NCBI RefSeq assembly: GCF_013415115.1
Contig: NZ_JACCDD010000011.1
Location: 1-64,000 of the forward strand
Length of the DNA stretch: 64,000 nucleotides
Source of the DNA: Vreelandella zhaodongensis
GTDB lineage: Bacteria; Pseudomonadota; Gammaproteobacteria; Pseudomonadales; Halomonadaceae
Direction of reading: 5' to 3'
A model generated the notes under the pieces. It worked only from the letters and a program-made list of their open reading frames with translations. It ran no database searches and was not told where the DNA came from. The first letter of the stretch is position 1, and the number at the start of each line of letters is the position of its first letter. Below are positions 8,804 to 16,624 of the stretch, in pieces. The position numbers were made by a program, and so were the translations under genes.

Positions 8804-9157
8804 CTAACTACCCCGATAGGTTGAGTAGGCATAAGGCGATAGCAGCAAAGGCACGTGGTAATGCTGTGAAGCATCATTGACACCAAAGCGAATCGGAATC
8901 ATGTCCAAAAATGCAGGGCTTTTACCGTCGACGCCTTGGTTCACCAAATACTCACCCGCATGAAAAACTAGCTCGTACTCGCTCTCTATCAGGTCGTCAC
9001 CCTCCAATATGGGGTTGTTACAGCGACCGTCATCATTGGTTGTCACTGTCTTGATAAGCTGACGCTGACCATCCATGTACCGATATACATCGATGTTGAC
9101 GCCATTTCCTGGGCAGCCCTTTGCAGTATCCAGAACGTGCGTTGTTACGTATCCCAT
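8804..9157 (-). CDS. uraH: 5-hydroxyisourate hydrolase (transthyretin-like)
   Basis: The 117-residue protein matches the HIU hydrolase family. It starts MGYVTTHVLDTAKGCPG (the THVLD signature with active-site His) and ends HYHVPLLLSPYAYSTYRGS, the diagnostic YRGS C terminus. It hydrolyses 5-hydroxyisourate to OHCU. AGGAGA precedes the ATG. It is the first gene of a leftward uraH-puuD unit and is divergent from the permease gene. The next enzyme, OHCU decarboxylase, is not in the window. Confidence 0.95.
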   Translation of the reverse strand: MGYVTTHVLDTAKGCPGNGVNIDVYRYMDGQRQLIKTVTTNDDGRCNNPILEGDDLIESEYELVFHAGEYLVNQGVDGKSPAFLDMIPIRFGVNDASQHYHVPLLLSPYAYSTYRGS

Positions 9158-9313
9158 TCGTTTCTCCTGTGTGTTTCTGACGACGTATTTTTATGATGAA
9201 GCCACAACCGCTGCCATACGGTTTTCCAAAAGGCTTGCAAGGCTGGCTCTCAGCTCCTCAAACATATTGGCTACATTTCTATCTAATTAATGAGAACATT
9301 TCAAAACATTTTT

Positions 9314-9321
9314 TGTATACA
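9314..9321. promoter_or_regulatory. TGTATACA dyad upstream of uraH
   Basis: This is a perfect 8-bp palindrome flanked by T runs, 157 nt upstream of uraH. Together with the sites at 6278 and 9605 it suggests a shared regulator, possibly the FCD-type GntR protein. Binding is not shown. Confidence 0.4.
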
Positions 9322-9604
9322 TTTTTTATTTCACATTGTTCTTCCGTCATTCATCAGTGCCCACCACCGACTGGTCAGCAATCCAATCCTTTTTTAGCAC
9401 CCTCCCCTTATGTCCAAATAATTAGCAAGCTACCAAACCACATGGATTTAAAAATAAATTAAAAATCAATTATTTAAATACATAATTCGAATTAACAGGC
9501 CTATTATTTTTAATGTTGGAGCGTCAGTGAAGCCCGCTAACCTCCCAGCTGAGCGGTATAGCAGCGCAGAAAAGAGTTAAAAAAATTTATTATTCTCGCC
9601 AGTT

Positions 9605-9614
9605 TTGTGTACAG
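9605..9614. promoter_or_regulatory. TTGTGTACAG dyad upstream of the permease
   Basis: This near-palindrome with a GTGTAC core lies 65 nt upstream of the permease start and resembles the GTATAC sites of gcl and uraH. A TTTCCA half-site of the IclR-box type follows at about 9620-9625. Confidence 0.35.
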
Positions 9615-9678
9615 TAATATTTCCAAAAATGAACAATAATTTTAAATTATTGAATACAAAAACAAAGGAGAGTCCTTC

Positions 9679-11133
9679 ATGAGCGACGCCCCAGCCTCTT
9701 CAACAGAGCACAAGCGAATAGATGAAAAGAGCACATCGCTCTTTGATTTTTATGGAAAACCTAAGTTCTTAAAGGTGCTGCCGCTTTCTCTTCAACACCT
9801 GCTGGCCATGATTGCTGGCGTGATAACACCACCCATTATCGTTGCAGGCGTAGTGGGAGCGAGCGTAGAAGAAAAGCTTCTACTTATTCAGATCGCAGTG
9901 CTAGCGTCAGGTGTCTGCACTGTGTTTCATCTGTATGGCGTATGGAAATTCGGTGCGCGCTTACCGGCCATTTTTGGTGTCGGCTTTGCGTACGTACCAA
10001 CATTGGTTGCCGTTGGCGCGCAGTATGGGATTGAAGGGATACTAGGCGCCCAGCTGATTGGCGGCATGACCATGGTCGTGGTGGGCTACTTTATCCAATA
10101 TATTCGTCATTTATTCCCACCGGTCGTTGCTGGCACAGTGGTGTTAGTTATCGGTCTATCGCTATACGACATCGCTATTCGCTATATGGCAGGCAGCGGC
10201 AACGTCAATGCCTCCGACTTTGGCGACCCTATCAACTGGATCGTTGCGGTGGTCACGCTACTTACTGTTTTAATTGCGGCACAATTTGGTAAAGGGGTAG
10301 TAAAGCTCTCTGCCATTATCGTGGGCATTGTGGTGGGCTACTTGCTGTCCCTATCCCTTGGTTTGGTTAGCTTTGAGAATGTTACCAATGCGTCGTGGGT
10401 GGCCGTGCCCCAGGTGATGCCGTTTAAGATGGAGTTTCATACGGCTGCCATCGCCTCCATGGTGGTCATTTGCATTATCAACTCCGTTCAAACCATCGGG
10501 GATTTATCTGCCACAACCGTTGGCGGCATGAACCGTGAGCTAAAAACCAAAGAGCTAACTGGCGGCCTGCTGGGTAATGGTTTAACCACGACCATCAGCT
10601 CTTTCTTTGGTGCCCTACCCACGTCCACGTTCAGCCAGAATGTTGGCATTGTTGCAATGACCAAGGTAATCAGTCGTTATGTACTAGCACTGGCGGGTAT
10701 CTTTATGATCCTGGCCGGTCTTAGCCCTAAGTTTGGCGCTATGATCACAACGATTCCCTACCCCGTTTTGGGTGGTGCAACGATTACTGTGTTTGGCATG
10801 ATCACGATGACCGGTATTCAATTGTTGGTTAAAGATGAAATGTCCGCTCGCAATATGACCATCGTTGGCCTTTCCCTTGCGTTGAGCTTAGGTATCGCTG
10901 CTGAGCCATCGGCAATTGAGCAATTTCCTGCCGTATTACGAGACTTGATCGGTGGTGCACCCATCGTTGTCGCGGCTATTACGGCCTTCACACTCAATAT
11001 CGTGCTCCCTAAAAAGTCTCTTTCCGATGAAGCTAAGGAACGAGAAAAAATTGCCAATGAAGATAAAGCCACTGAGGAAGCGGCTCACAGTCAACGTAAT
11101 CACCTTGATCAACGTAGCGTTCACGCTGACTAA
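9679..11133 (+). CDS. NCS2/NAT family nucleobase (xanthine/urate) permease
   Basis: This 484-residue transporter has about 12-14 membrane segments. It carries the NAT signature QNxGxxxxTK (FSQNVGIVAMTKVISRYV) and the family motif NSVQTIGDLSATTVGGMNREL preceding it. NCS2 proteins import xanthine, urate, uracil or related bases with protons or sodium. The adjacent urate-oxidising genes make urate or xanthine the likely substrate, but the sequence does not fix it. The C-terminal tail is hydrophilic and charged. AGGAG lies upstream of the ATG, and a terminator follows. Confidence 0.9.
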   Translation: MSDAPASSTEHKRIDEKSTSLFDFYGKPKFLKVLPLSLQHLLAMIAGVITPPIIVAGVVGASVEEKLLLIQIAVLASGVCTVFHLYGVWKFGARLPAIFGVGFAYVPTLVAVGAQYGIEGILGAQLIGGMTMVVVGYFIQYIRHLFPPVVAGTVVLVIGLSLYDIAIRYMAGSGNVNASDFGDPINWIVAVVTLLTVLIAAQFGKGVVKLSAIIVGIVVGYLLSLSLGLVSFENVTNASWVAVPQVMPFKMEFHTAAIASMVVICIINSVQTIGDLSATTVGGMNRELKTKELTGGLLGNGLTTTISSFFGALPTSTFSQNVGIVAMTKVISRYVLALAGIFMILAGLSPKFGAMITTIPYPVLGGATITVFGMITMTGIQLLVKDEMSARNMTIVGLSLALSLGIAAEPSAIEQFPAVLRDLIGGAPIVVAAITAFTLNIVLPKKSLSDEAKEREKIANEDKATEEAAHSQRNHLDQRSVHAD

Positions 11134-11183
11134 TGATGTGGTCATTAACCAAAAACTAGACGCCACATAATGTCCGACGATTT

Positions 11184-11215
11184 AGAACTGCCGCTAGCCC
11201 GGTAGTTCTATTTTT
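11184..11215 (+). terminator. terminator after the permease gene
   Basis: AGAACTGCCG pairs with CGGTAGTTCT (one G-U wobble) around a 6-nt loop, followed by ATTTTT. It isolates the permease from the chemoreceptor gene. Confidence 0.85.
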
Positions 11216-11254
11216 CCGTTTCCGTATATAATAATGACACTAATGGAGTGACGC

Positions 11255-12892
11255 ATGCACCGCTTAAATAACCTAACAATGAGAATGAGCTGGTCACTCG
11301 TTTTAAGCTCTTTTTTAATACTGCTGCTTCTGCTTAGCGGGACTGGCCTGTATGCAGTTAATCATAGTCAGAAAAGTATTGAGCAATTCACTAACGTCAA
11401 TGTGAATCAGCAAGCGACACTGAATAGAACGAACTCAACGTTGCAAAATGCTCGCATCCACATGAGCCATCTATATGAAGAAATAATTGAACCTCAGTCA
11501 TCTATGCCCCCAGCAGAGAGGCGCCAACGAGCTGATGCGCTGCATGATGCGTTGAACAATGCCGCCAACATATTATCTGAGTTTATTCATCTTCCCACCA
11601 ACCCTGCTCACGAACACTTCATCAGTGAAATAAACGCTAGCTTCAATAACATGTTAACCAACCATTTGTTTCCACAGTTAGAGGCACTTTACCAAGGAGA
11701 TGTCGCTGCCTATCAACATCAGCGTCACGATGCACAAGTAGCGTATGCACAGTTCCATCAAGACACTCTTAGCTTCTTCCATACGGTAGAAGCCGAAGGT
11801 AATGAACGACTCGCTGACTTTTCTTCAGTTATTAACTTAGCCAACATGGCTATTATGTTAGTTTTTATGACAGCATTAGTTATCACTGCCATCGTCTACT
11901 GGGGAGTTAGCGCTAACTTAATTCGTCCAATGCAGCGTATCAATGAACACTTTCTGCATATTGCTAAAGGTGACCTTTCCAAAACAATTGAAGTGCATGG
12001 TCGTAATGAGATTGGCGTGCTTTTCAACTCGCTACGCAACATGCAAAAAGACTTACTTGAGACAGTAGCCACCGTACGCCATAGCAGTGAGGAGGTCTTT
12101 GCCGGTGCACGGGAAATTGCGTTAGGCAACCAGGATCTTGCATCACGAACCGAACGTCAGTCCGCTTCATTAACGCAAACCGCCTCAAGCATTGAAGAAA
12201 TGACAGCCACCATGGAGCGCAACAGTGACAACGCGGCGCAAGCTAGCCACGTTGCTCAAGAAGCTGCGCAGAATGCTCAACAAGGAGGTGATGTCGTCAC
12301 TCACGTCGTGAGCAAAATGCATGAAATACGCCATAGCTCCCAGCAGATTACCGATATTATCGGCTTAATAGACTCTATCGCTTTTCAAACCAACATTTTG
12401 GCGCTCAACGCGTCAGTTGAAGCAGCCCGAGCGGGTGAACATGGTCGTGGGTTTGCCGTGGTAGCCAGTGAAGTACGTCTGCTTGCGACACGTAGCGCTG
12501 ATGCCGCGGCGGATATCCGCCAGTTGATTGGAACATCAGTAAGCCAAATAGAAGCAGGTACTCAACAAGCTGATTTAGCCAGTGAGTCCATGGCCGCCAT
12601 TATGGAATCCGTCAAACGTGTCACCACCTTGATGGATGAGATCGCGGTGGCTAGCGAGGAGCAACGTATCGGCATCAACGAAGTTAATAGTGCTGTTGGT
12701 GAAATGGAGCAAACGACTCAGCAGAATGCTGCCATGGTAGAGCAAGCCAGCACCTCCGCGACCCAGTTAGAGCATGAGGCTGAGCGGTTAACCGAGGTTG
12801 TGCTTAGGTTTAAACTCAACTCAGGCGATGAAAACACCCAATCAGGCATTCGGTGTGTTTCGTTAACTCATCAAGCCACACCTTGCACATAG
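11255..12892 (+). CDS. methyl-accepting chemotaxis protein
   Basis: The 545-residue receptor has a first membrane segment at about residues 13-33, a periplasmic four-helix-bundle-type sensor domain (about 35-185), a second membrane segment (about 190-215), a HAMP domain (RPMQRINEHFLHIAKGDLSKTIEVHGRNEIG) and a cytoplasmic signalling domain. The conserved hairpin tip is visible as IIGLIDSIAFQTNILALNAS and EAARAGEHGRGFAVVASEVR. It has no C-terminal NWETF-type CheR-tethering peptide, so it probably depends on other receptors for methylation. Its ligand is unknown. The position after a purine permease might hint at purine sensing, but a terminator lies between them. Confidence 0.92.
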   Translation: MHRLNNLTMRMSWSLVLSSFLILLLLLSGTGLYAVNHSQKSIEQFTNVNVNQQATLNRTNSTLQNARIHMSHLYEEIIEPQSSMPPAERRQRADALHDALNNAANILSEFIHLPTNPAHEHFISEINASFNNMLTNHLFPQLEALYQGDVAAYQHQRHDAQVAYAQFHQDTLSFFHTVEAEGNERLADFSSVINLANMAIMLVFMTALVITAIVYWGVSANLIRPMQRINEHFLHIAKGDLSKTIEVHGRNEIGVLFNSLRNMQKDLLETVATVRHSSEEVFAGAREIALGNQDLASRTERQSASLTQTASSIEEMTATMERNSDNAAQASHVAQEAAQNAQQGGDVVTHVVSKMHEIRHSSQQITDIIGLIDSIAFQTNILALNASVEAARAGEHGRGFAVVASEVRLLATRSADAAADIRQLIGTSVSQIEAGTQQADLASESMAAIMESVKRVTTLMDEIAVASEEQRIGINEVNSAVGEMEQTTQQNAAMVEQASTSATQLEHEAERLTEVVLRFKLNSGDENTQSGIRCVSLTHQATPCT

Positions 12893-12959
12893 AGCCAAAC
12901 GCCATATACTGTATATATAGCCATATAGCAACGCTTATATAGTGCAGAGGTGGCAACTA

Positions 12960-14036
12960 ATGGTTTCTCACTCTTCCGGCGCTACCGTGCATAAAGGGCG
13001 CGGTGCGACCTACGATCCACATAACCGCTTTGCGCCAACCCGCAGCGTGGCAGAAGATGACGGCTGGTGGCATGAAGAAGCCACGACAACGCTGGCAACG
13101 GAAGTACGCGAGGAACCGAGCAAAAGCGCCCTTTCTTGGAACCGGTCGCCGGATTTGCCCTTTGACCGCTCACTCAATCCATATCGCGGCTGCGAGCATG
13201 GCTGCATTTACTGCTACGCTCGCCCTTCCCACGCTTATTGGGATTTATCACCGGGGCTGGACTTTGAAACCAGGTTAATCGCCCGCACAGGATTAGTTGA
13301 GCACTTAACAGAGGAGCTTAGCCATCCTCAATACGTGTGCCGCCCTATCAACCTTTCCGGCAACACCGACTGCTATCAGCCACTGGAAGCCAACTACCAA
13401 ACAACGCGTCGTTTATTAGAGCTACTACTGGCATGCAGGCATCCGGTCACGCTGGTCACTAAAAGCACGCTAGTACTGCGGGATTTAGACCTGCTAGCAG
13501 AAATGGCCGAGCATCGTTTGGTGCGGGTGTTTGTTAGTCTGACAAGCCTGGATGCCAATCTAAAGCGTACCTTGGAACCCCGAGCGGCCTCGCCTCAGGC
13601 GCGCTTAAAAGTGATCCGCGAGCTAAACACCGCAGGCATTCCAGTGGGTACGTTGGTCTCACCGATTATTCCTGGCCTTACTGACCACGAAATTGAACGC
13701 ATTCTTGAAGCGGCCAGCCGCGCTGGCGCGCGCACAGCAACGTGGATGCTGCTGCGCCTGCCCCATGAAGTCGCACCAATGTTTGAAGCATGGCTACAAG
13801 CCCACTACCCCGAGCGAGCCGCTAAGGTAATGAGCCTGATTCGCCAATGCCGAAGCGGCAAAAACTACGATGCACAATTTGGCAAACGCTTCCGGGGTGA
13901 CGGTGTATTTGCTGACTTGATCGCCCAACGCTTTAATCGCGCCAGCCGCCAGTGGAACATGCAGCCACGCACCGAACAGGGTCTGAACACCCGCGACTTT
14001 CGACCACCCCAGGCGCAAGGGGATTTATTTTATTAG
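12960..14036 (+). CDS. PA0069-type radical SAM protein
   Basis: The 358-residue protein begins [13 protein letters not shown]. It carries a radical SAM cluster motif [11 protein letters not shown] (CX3CX2C) near residue 80, preceded by [12 protein letters not shown]. Later features include [13 protein letters not shown] and [10 protein letters not shown]. This layout is typical of the PA0069/Rv2578c family of uncharacterised radical SAM proteins, sometimes annotated as spore photoproduct lyase-related. ATG at 12960 is preferred because AGAGGTGG sits just upstream; a GTG at 12942 has its ribosome binding site on the wrong side. Its stop overlaps the stop of tyrS on the other strand (shared bases at 14033-14036). 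The substrate is unknown. Confidence 0.85.
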   Translation: MVSHSSGATVHKGRGATYDPHNRFAPTRSVAEDDGWWHEEATTTLATEVREEPSKSALSWNRSPDLPFDRSLNPYRGCEHGCIYCYARPSHAYWDLSPGLDFETRLIARTGLVEHLTEELSHPQYVCRPINLSGNTDCYQPLEANYQTTRRLLELLLACRHPVTLVTKSTLVLRDLDLLAEMAEHRLVRVFVSLTSLDANLKRTLEPRAASPQARLKVIRELNTAGIPVGTLVSPIIPGLTDHEIERILEAASRAGARTATWMLLRLPHEVAPMFEAWLQAHYPERAAKVMSLIRQCRSGKNYDAQFGKRFRGDGVFADLIAQRFNRASRQWNMQPRTEQGLNTRDFRPPQAQGDLFY

Positions 14037-15298
14037 CTCGCGCGCTTAAATAGGCAAAAGTGTTTTTTGCCTTTTTGTACTATCCAATAGGTATCAAATA
14101 ACGCGAAGCTTTCCTCCAAGCGGGTTTGCGTGGCCCGTTCGCCATTGAGTCGCACTGCCCCCTGCTCAATCAGCTCACGAGCTTGGCGTTTAGAGCCAAC
14201 TAAACCACCTTTGACGAGTGCGCTGTCTAGCGGCTCTTCTGGCGATACCTGGATACATGGCAAACCATCTAGCGCTAGTTGCTCAAGCTCATGCAGCGTT
14301 AGCGTGGCAACGTCGCCACTGAAGAGCGCCTGGGAAATGCGCTGTGCGGTTTTAAGCCCTTCACCGCCATGCACGAAACGAGTGACGGCTTCCGCTAGTA
14401 TCTTTTGTGCCTGGGGCTTACCCGCCACGGTTCGATCATTGGCTTCAATCTCGTCAATTTCATTACAGCTAATAAAGGTGTAGTAGCGTAAAAAACGGTA
14501 GACGTCGCTGTCGTCAGTGTTTAGCCAAAACTGGTAGAAGTTATAGGGCGACGTTTGCTCTGGATCGAGCCACACAGTGCCACTTTCGGTTTTGCCGAAC
14601 TTGGTACCGTCTGATTTGGTAATAAGAGGCAGCGTTATCCCCATGACCTGCTCACCATTGAGACGGCGGGTTAAATCGATACCGCTGACAATATTACCCC
14701 ACTGATCGTTACCGCCAATCTGCAAACGGCAGCCCAGCGTGCGATTTAAATAGGCAAAATCGTAGGATTGCAGTAGTGCGTAGCTAAACTCGGTGAACGA
14801 CATTCCCTGATCGGGGCGCTCTAAACGCTGCTTGACCGATTCCCGGTTAATCATGGCATTCATGGAAAAGTGTTTGCCCACATCACGGAAGAACTCGATC
14901 ACATTAATTTCGCTAATCCATTCTGCGTTGTTGACTACCTTAAACGGCGCCTCTAAATGCGCAGCCATCAGCCAGTAGATTTGCTCATTTAACGCTGTCA
15001 CCCATCCCTTAACGGTTTCTGGAGGATTGAGCGATCGCTCGGTGGCTTTGAAACTAGGGTCGCCAATCATTCCCGTCGCGCCGCCAACCAAGGCAATGCC
15101 ATGATGCCCTGCATCCTGAAAGCGCTTAAGCATTAATAGTGGCACTAGATGCCCAATGTGCAGGCTGCCCGCTGTAGGGTCGAAGCCACAATAGATGGTT
15201 TGCGGGGTGCTAAGCAGCTCGTTGAGCGCCTGCTCATGGGTCGACTGTGCAATCAGCCCACGCAGCTGCAGGTCCTGCAATAATACCGAAGCGTTCAT
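14033..15298 (-). CDS. tyrS: tyrosyl-tRNA synthetase
   Basis: This 421-residue class I synthetase has [20 protein letters not shown] (HIGH motif), the tyrosine pocket [13 protein letters not shown] and [11 protein letters not shown]. The KMSKS-equivalent loop is KFGKTESG, the form found in bacterial TyrRS. The C-terminal S4-like RNA-binding domain contains [20 protein letters not shown]. It charges tRNA-Tyr. AAAGGGA precedes the ATG. No T-box or long leader is visible; the upstream region is about 100 bp and holds a TAGGGA palindrome. Confidence 0.97.
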   Translation of the reverse strand: MNASVLLQDLQLRGLIAQSTHEQALNELLSTPQTIYCGFDPTAGSLHIGHLVPLLMLKRFQDAGHHGIALVGGATGMIGDPSFKATERSLNPPETVKGWVTALNEQIYWLMAAHLEAPFKVVNNAEWISEINVIEFFRDVGKHFSMNAMINRESVKQRLERPDQGMSFTEFSYALLQSYDFAYLNRTLGCRLQIGGNDQWGNIVSGIDLTRRLNGEQVMGITLPLITKSDGTKFGKTESGTVWLDPEQTSPYNFYQFWLNTDDSDVYRFLRYYTFISCNEIDEIEANDRTVAGKPQAQKILAEAVTRFVHGGEGLKTAQRISQALFSGDVATLTLHELEQLALDGLPCIQVSPEEPLDSALVKGGLVGSKRQARELIEQGAVRLNGERATQTRLEESFALFDTYWIVQKGKKHFCLFKRAS

Positions 15299-15361
15299 GA
15301 TGCTGTCCCTTTGCGGTTAATCAATGACATTAGGCTAAGGGGCACCTAGGTAAAGAGCGAT

Positions 15362-15387
15362 ATCCCTATAGGGACAAATAGGGATAA
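15362..15387. repeat. TATCCCTATAGGGA palindrome with an extra TAGGGATA copy
   Basis: TCCCTATAGGGA (15363-15374) is a perfect 12-bp palindrome. A further TAGGGATA copy follows a few bases later. The cluster lies about 65-90 nt upstream of tyrS and just after the LuxR stop, so it may be an operator of tyrS. No known factor is assigned. Confidence 0.5.
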
Positions 15388-15396
15388 AGGCATTGG

Positions 15397-16254
15397 TCAG
15401 CGGTGGTCAGGCCCAGCTGACGACGCCACGATATGATTGAGAAACAGGCTGAATAGCTCACTCAGTGAGGCAACGCCCAACTGGGCATATATGCGTTTGC
15501 GATGATTTTTAACCGTACCGTGGCCTATCGCTAAGTATTCAGCAATCTCTTGGCTATCCATCCCCTGCACCATCAATGCAGCGACCTGCTGCTCTCTTGC
15601 TGTTAATAGCGTTTTCCCAAAACTACCAACAGATTGGCGCAACGTTGCCGCGATATCACCGTTCACTGTCGCACTGGCCAAGTGGAAAGGTGTGTTCCAG
15701 TGCTGCTGGCAAAGCGCAGAAAGCACGCTCAGATAGCAAGTTACCTGATGACGCTCGGCATCGGTAAAGCGCACCTGCGGTTCGGCGCGCCCCTTCAGTT
15801 TCCCCAGGTACACCACAATCCACCGAGCTTCACTTAAGTACAGGGTAATGCATAGCTCATCCTGCCAGCCTGTTTGCTGGTAAAAATCCTGTTGGTAGTC
15901 ACCATCCCTGTACTTAAACGAGTCAATATTTTTCGCCGTGAAAACCCCCTCTTTTTGCTGCTGGGCAAGCAATAGCAAAAACGGGTCATCCTGGTAGGCA
16001 TCCATCAAGTAGCGCTGGAACAGAAGCTCGCGCTGCTGATGTAGAGAGTCGAATAGATAAATAGGATGCTTGCCGGGTCGGCAGCCGACAATAACAGCGC
16101 AGTCGAAGGTGACTAACCGACTTAGTAGCTTGGTAAAAGCGGAGGTAAAGTGGGTAGTGCGCAATGCGCTAATGGCACTAGCCAGTGCCTGGTTAAGCTC
16201 ACTTGAAGATGCCGTCACATTACGATGCATCGCATTACCGTTAACCATTCCCAT
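15397..16254 (-). CDS. LuxR family transcriptional regulator
   Basis: This 285-residue protein has a C-terminal LuxR/FixJ helix-turn-helix (about residues 215-275; LLTAREQQVAALMVQGMDSQ, EIAEYLAIGHGTVKNHRKRI). The N-terminal 200 residues form an uncharacterised sensor-like region without a receiver aspartate pattern, so it is not an obvious response regulator. No LuxI-type synthase gene is nearby. The start could be ATG at 16254 or an ATG a few codons inside; the ribosome binding site is weak for each. Target and signal are unknown. Confidence 0.75.
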   Translation of the reverse strand: MGMVNGNAMHRNVTASSSELNQALASAISALRTTHFTSAFTKLLSRLVTFDCAVIVGCRPGKHPIYLFDSLHQQRELLFQRYLMDAYQDDPFLLLLAQQQKEGVFTAKNIDSFKYRDGDYQQDFYQQTGWQDELCITLYLSEARWIVVYLGKLKGRAEPQVRFTDAERHQVTCYLSVLSALCQQHWNTPFHLASATVNGDIAATLRQSVGSFGKTLLTAREQQVAALMVQGMDSQEIAEYLAIGHGTVKNHRKRIYAQLGVASLSELFSLFLNHIVASSAGPDHR

Positions 16255-16324
16255 CTCGGCCTTAAAGTTACGTTATGCTGGGCTAATTATTCTACAGCAA
16301 TTTTGTTTTCTAACAGGACAATGC

Positions 16325-16624
16325 ATGACCAAGGCCTTAAGCAAAACCAAATCAAGCTTCTATCGTCGCCTGTATGTGGCGCATTTAATTGCCCAGGGCG
16401 TGGCGAGTGTGCCTGCGATAATCGAGGCCACTGGCATGCCTCGCCGTACAGCCCAGGACACAATCACCTCGCTTGCGGAGATGGATATCGAGTGCGTATT
16501 CGAGAAAAGCGAAGGCGAACGCCACAATATCGGCCACTATACGATTAAGCACTGGGGTGCTGTTGACCGCCATTGGGTGGCCGATAACGCGGAGCGTTTG
16601 AGGCAGGCGCTGGGCTATCGCTAA
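16325..16624 (+). CDS. small winged helix-turn-helix protein
   Basis: The 99-residue protein contains SFYRRLYVAHLIAQG, then a helix-turn-helix-like stretch ATGMPRRTAQDTITSLAEMD, and ends VADNAERLRQALGYR. I recall similar short wHTH proteins in Pseudomonas, but the function is not known to me. ATG at 16325 is chosen because AGGA lies at the right distance; a longer in-frame extension upstream would overlap the LuxR gene. Its last 80 bp overlap the 3' end of the opposing ATPase gene. Confidence 0.8.
   Translation: MTKALSKTKSSFYRRLYVAHLIAQGVASVPAIIEATGMPRRTAQDTITSLAEMDIECVFEKSEGERHNIGHYTIKHWGAVDRHWVADNAERLRQALGYR

Larger units (their letters stand above)
9158..9678. other. 521-bp AT-rich divergent promoter region
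   Basis: The region separates uraH (leftward) from the permease gene (rightward). No credible gene is present; the open frames are short and lack ribosome binding sites. It carries two GTRTAC-centred dyads (9314-9321 and 9605-9614). An AT inverted repeat AATAATTT-T-AAATTATT lies at 9635-9651, just upstream of the permease ribosome binding site. Confidence 0.7.

Noticed and set aside
12942..12959. Earlier GTG start for the radical SAM gene
   Set aside because: The ribosome binding site AGAGGTGG lies inside this stretch and fits ATG 12960.
15299..15396. T-box or other leader riboswitch for tyrS
   Set aside because: The upstream region is too short and lacks the conserved T-box sequence and a terminator.
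16225..16548. Alternative plus-strand ORF over the wHTH gene
   Set aside because: Low-quality composition, and the in-register wHTH frame has recognisable family features.
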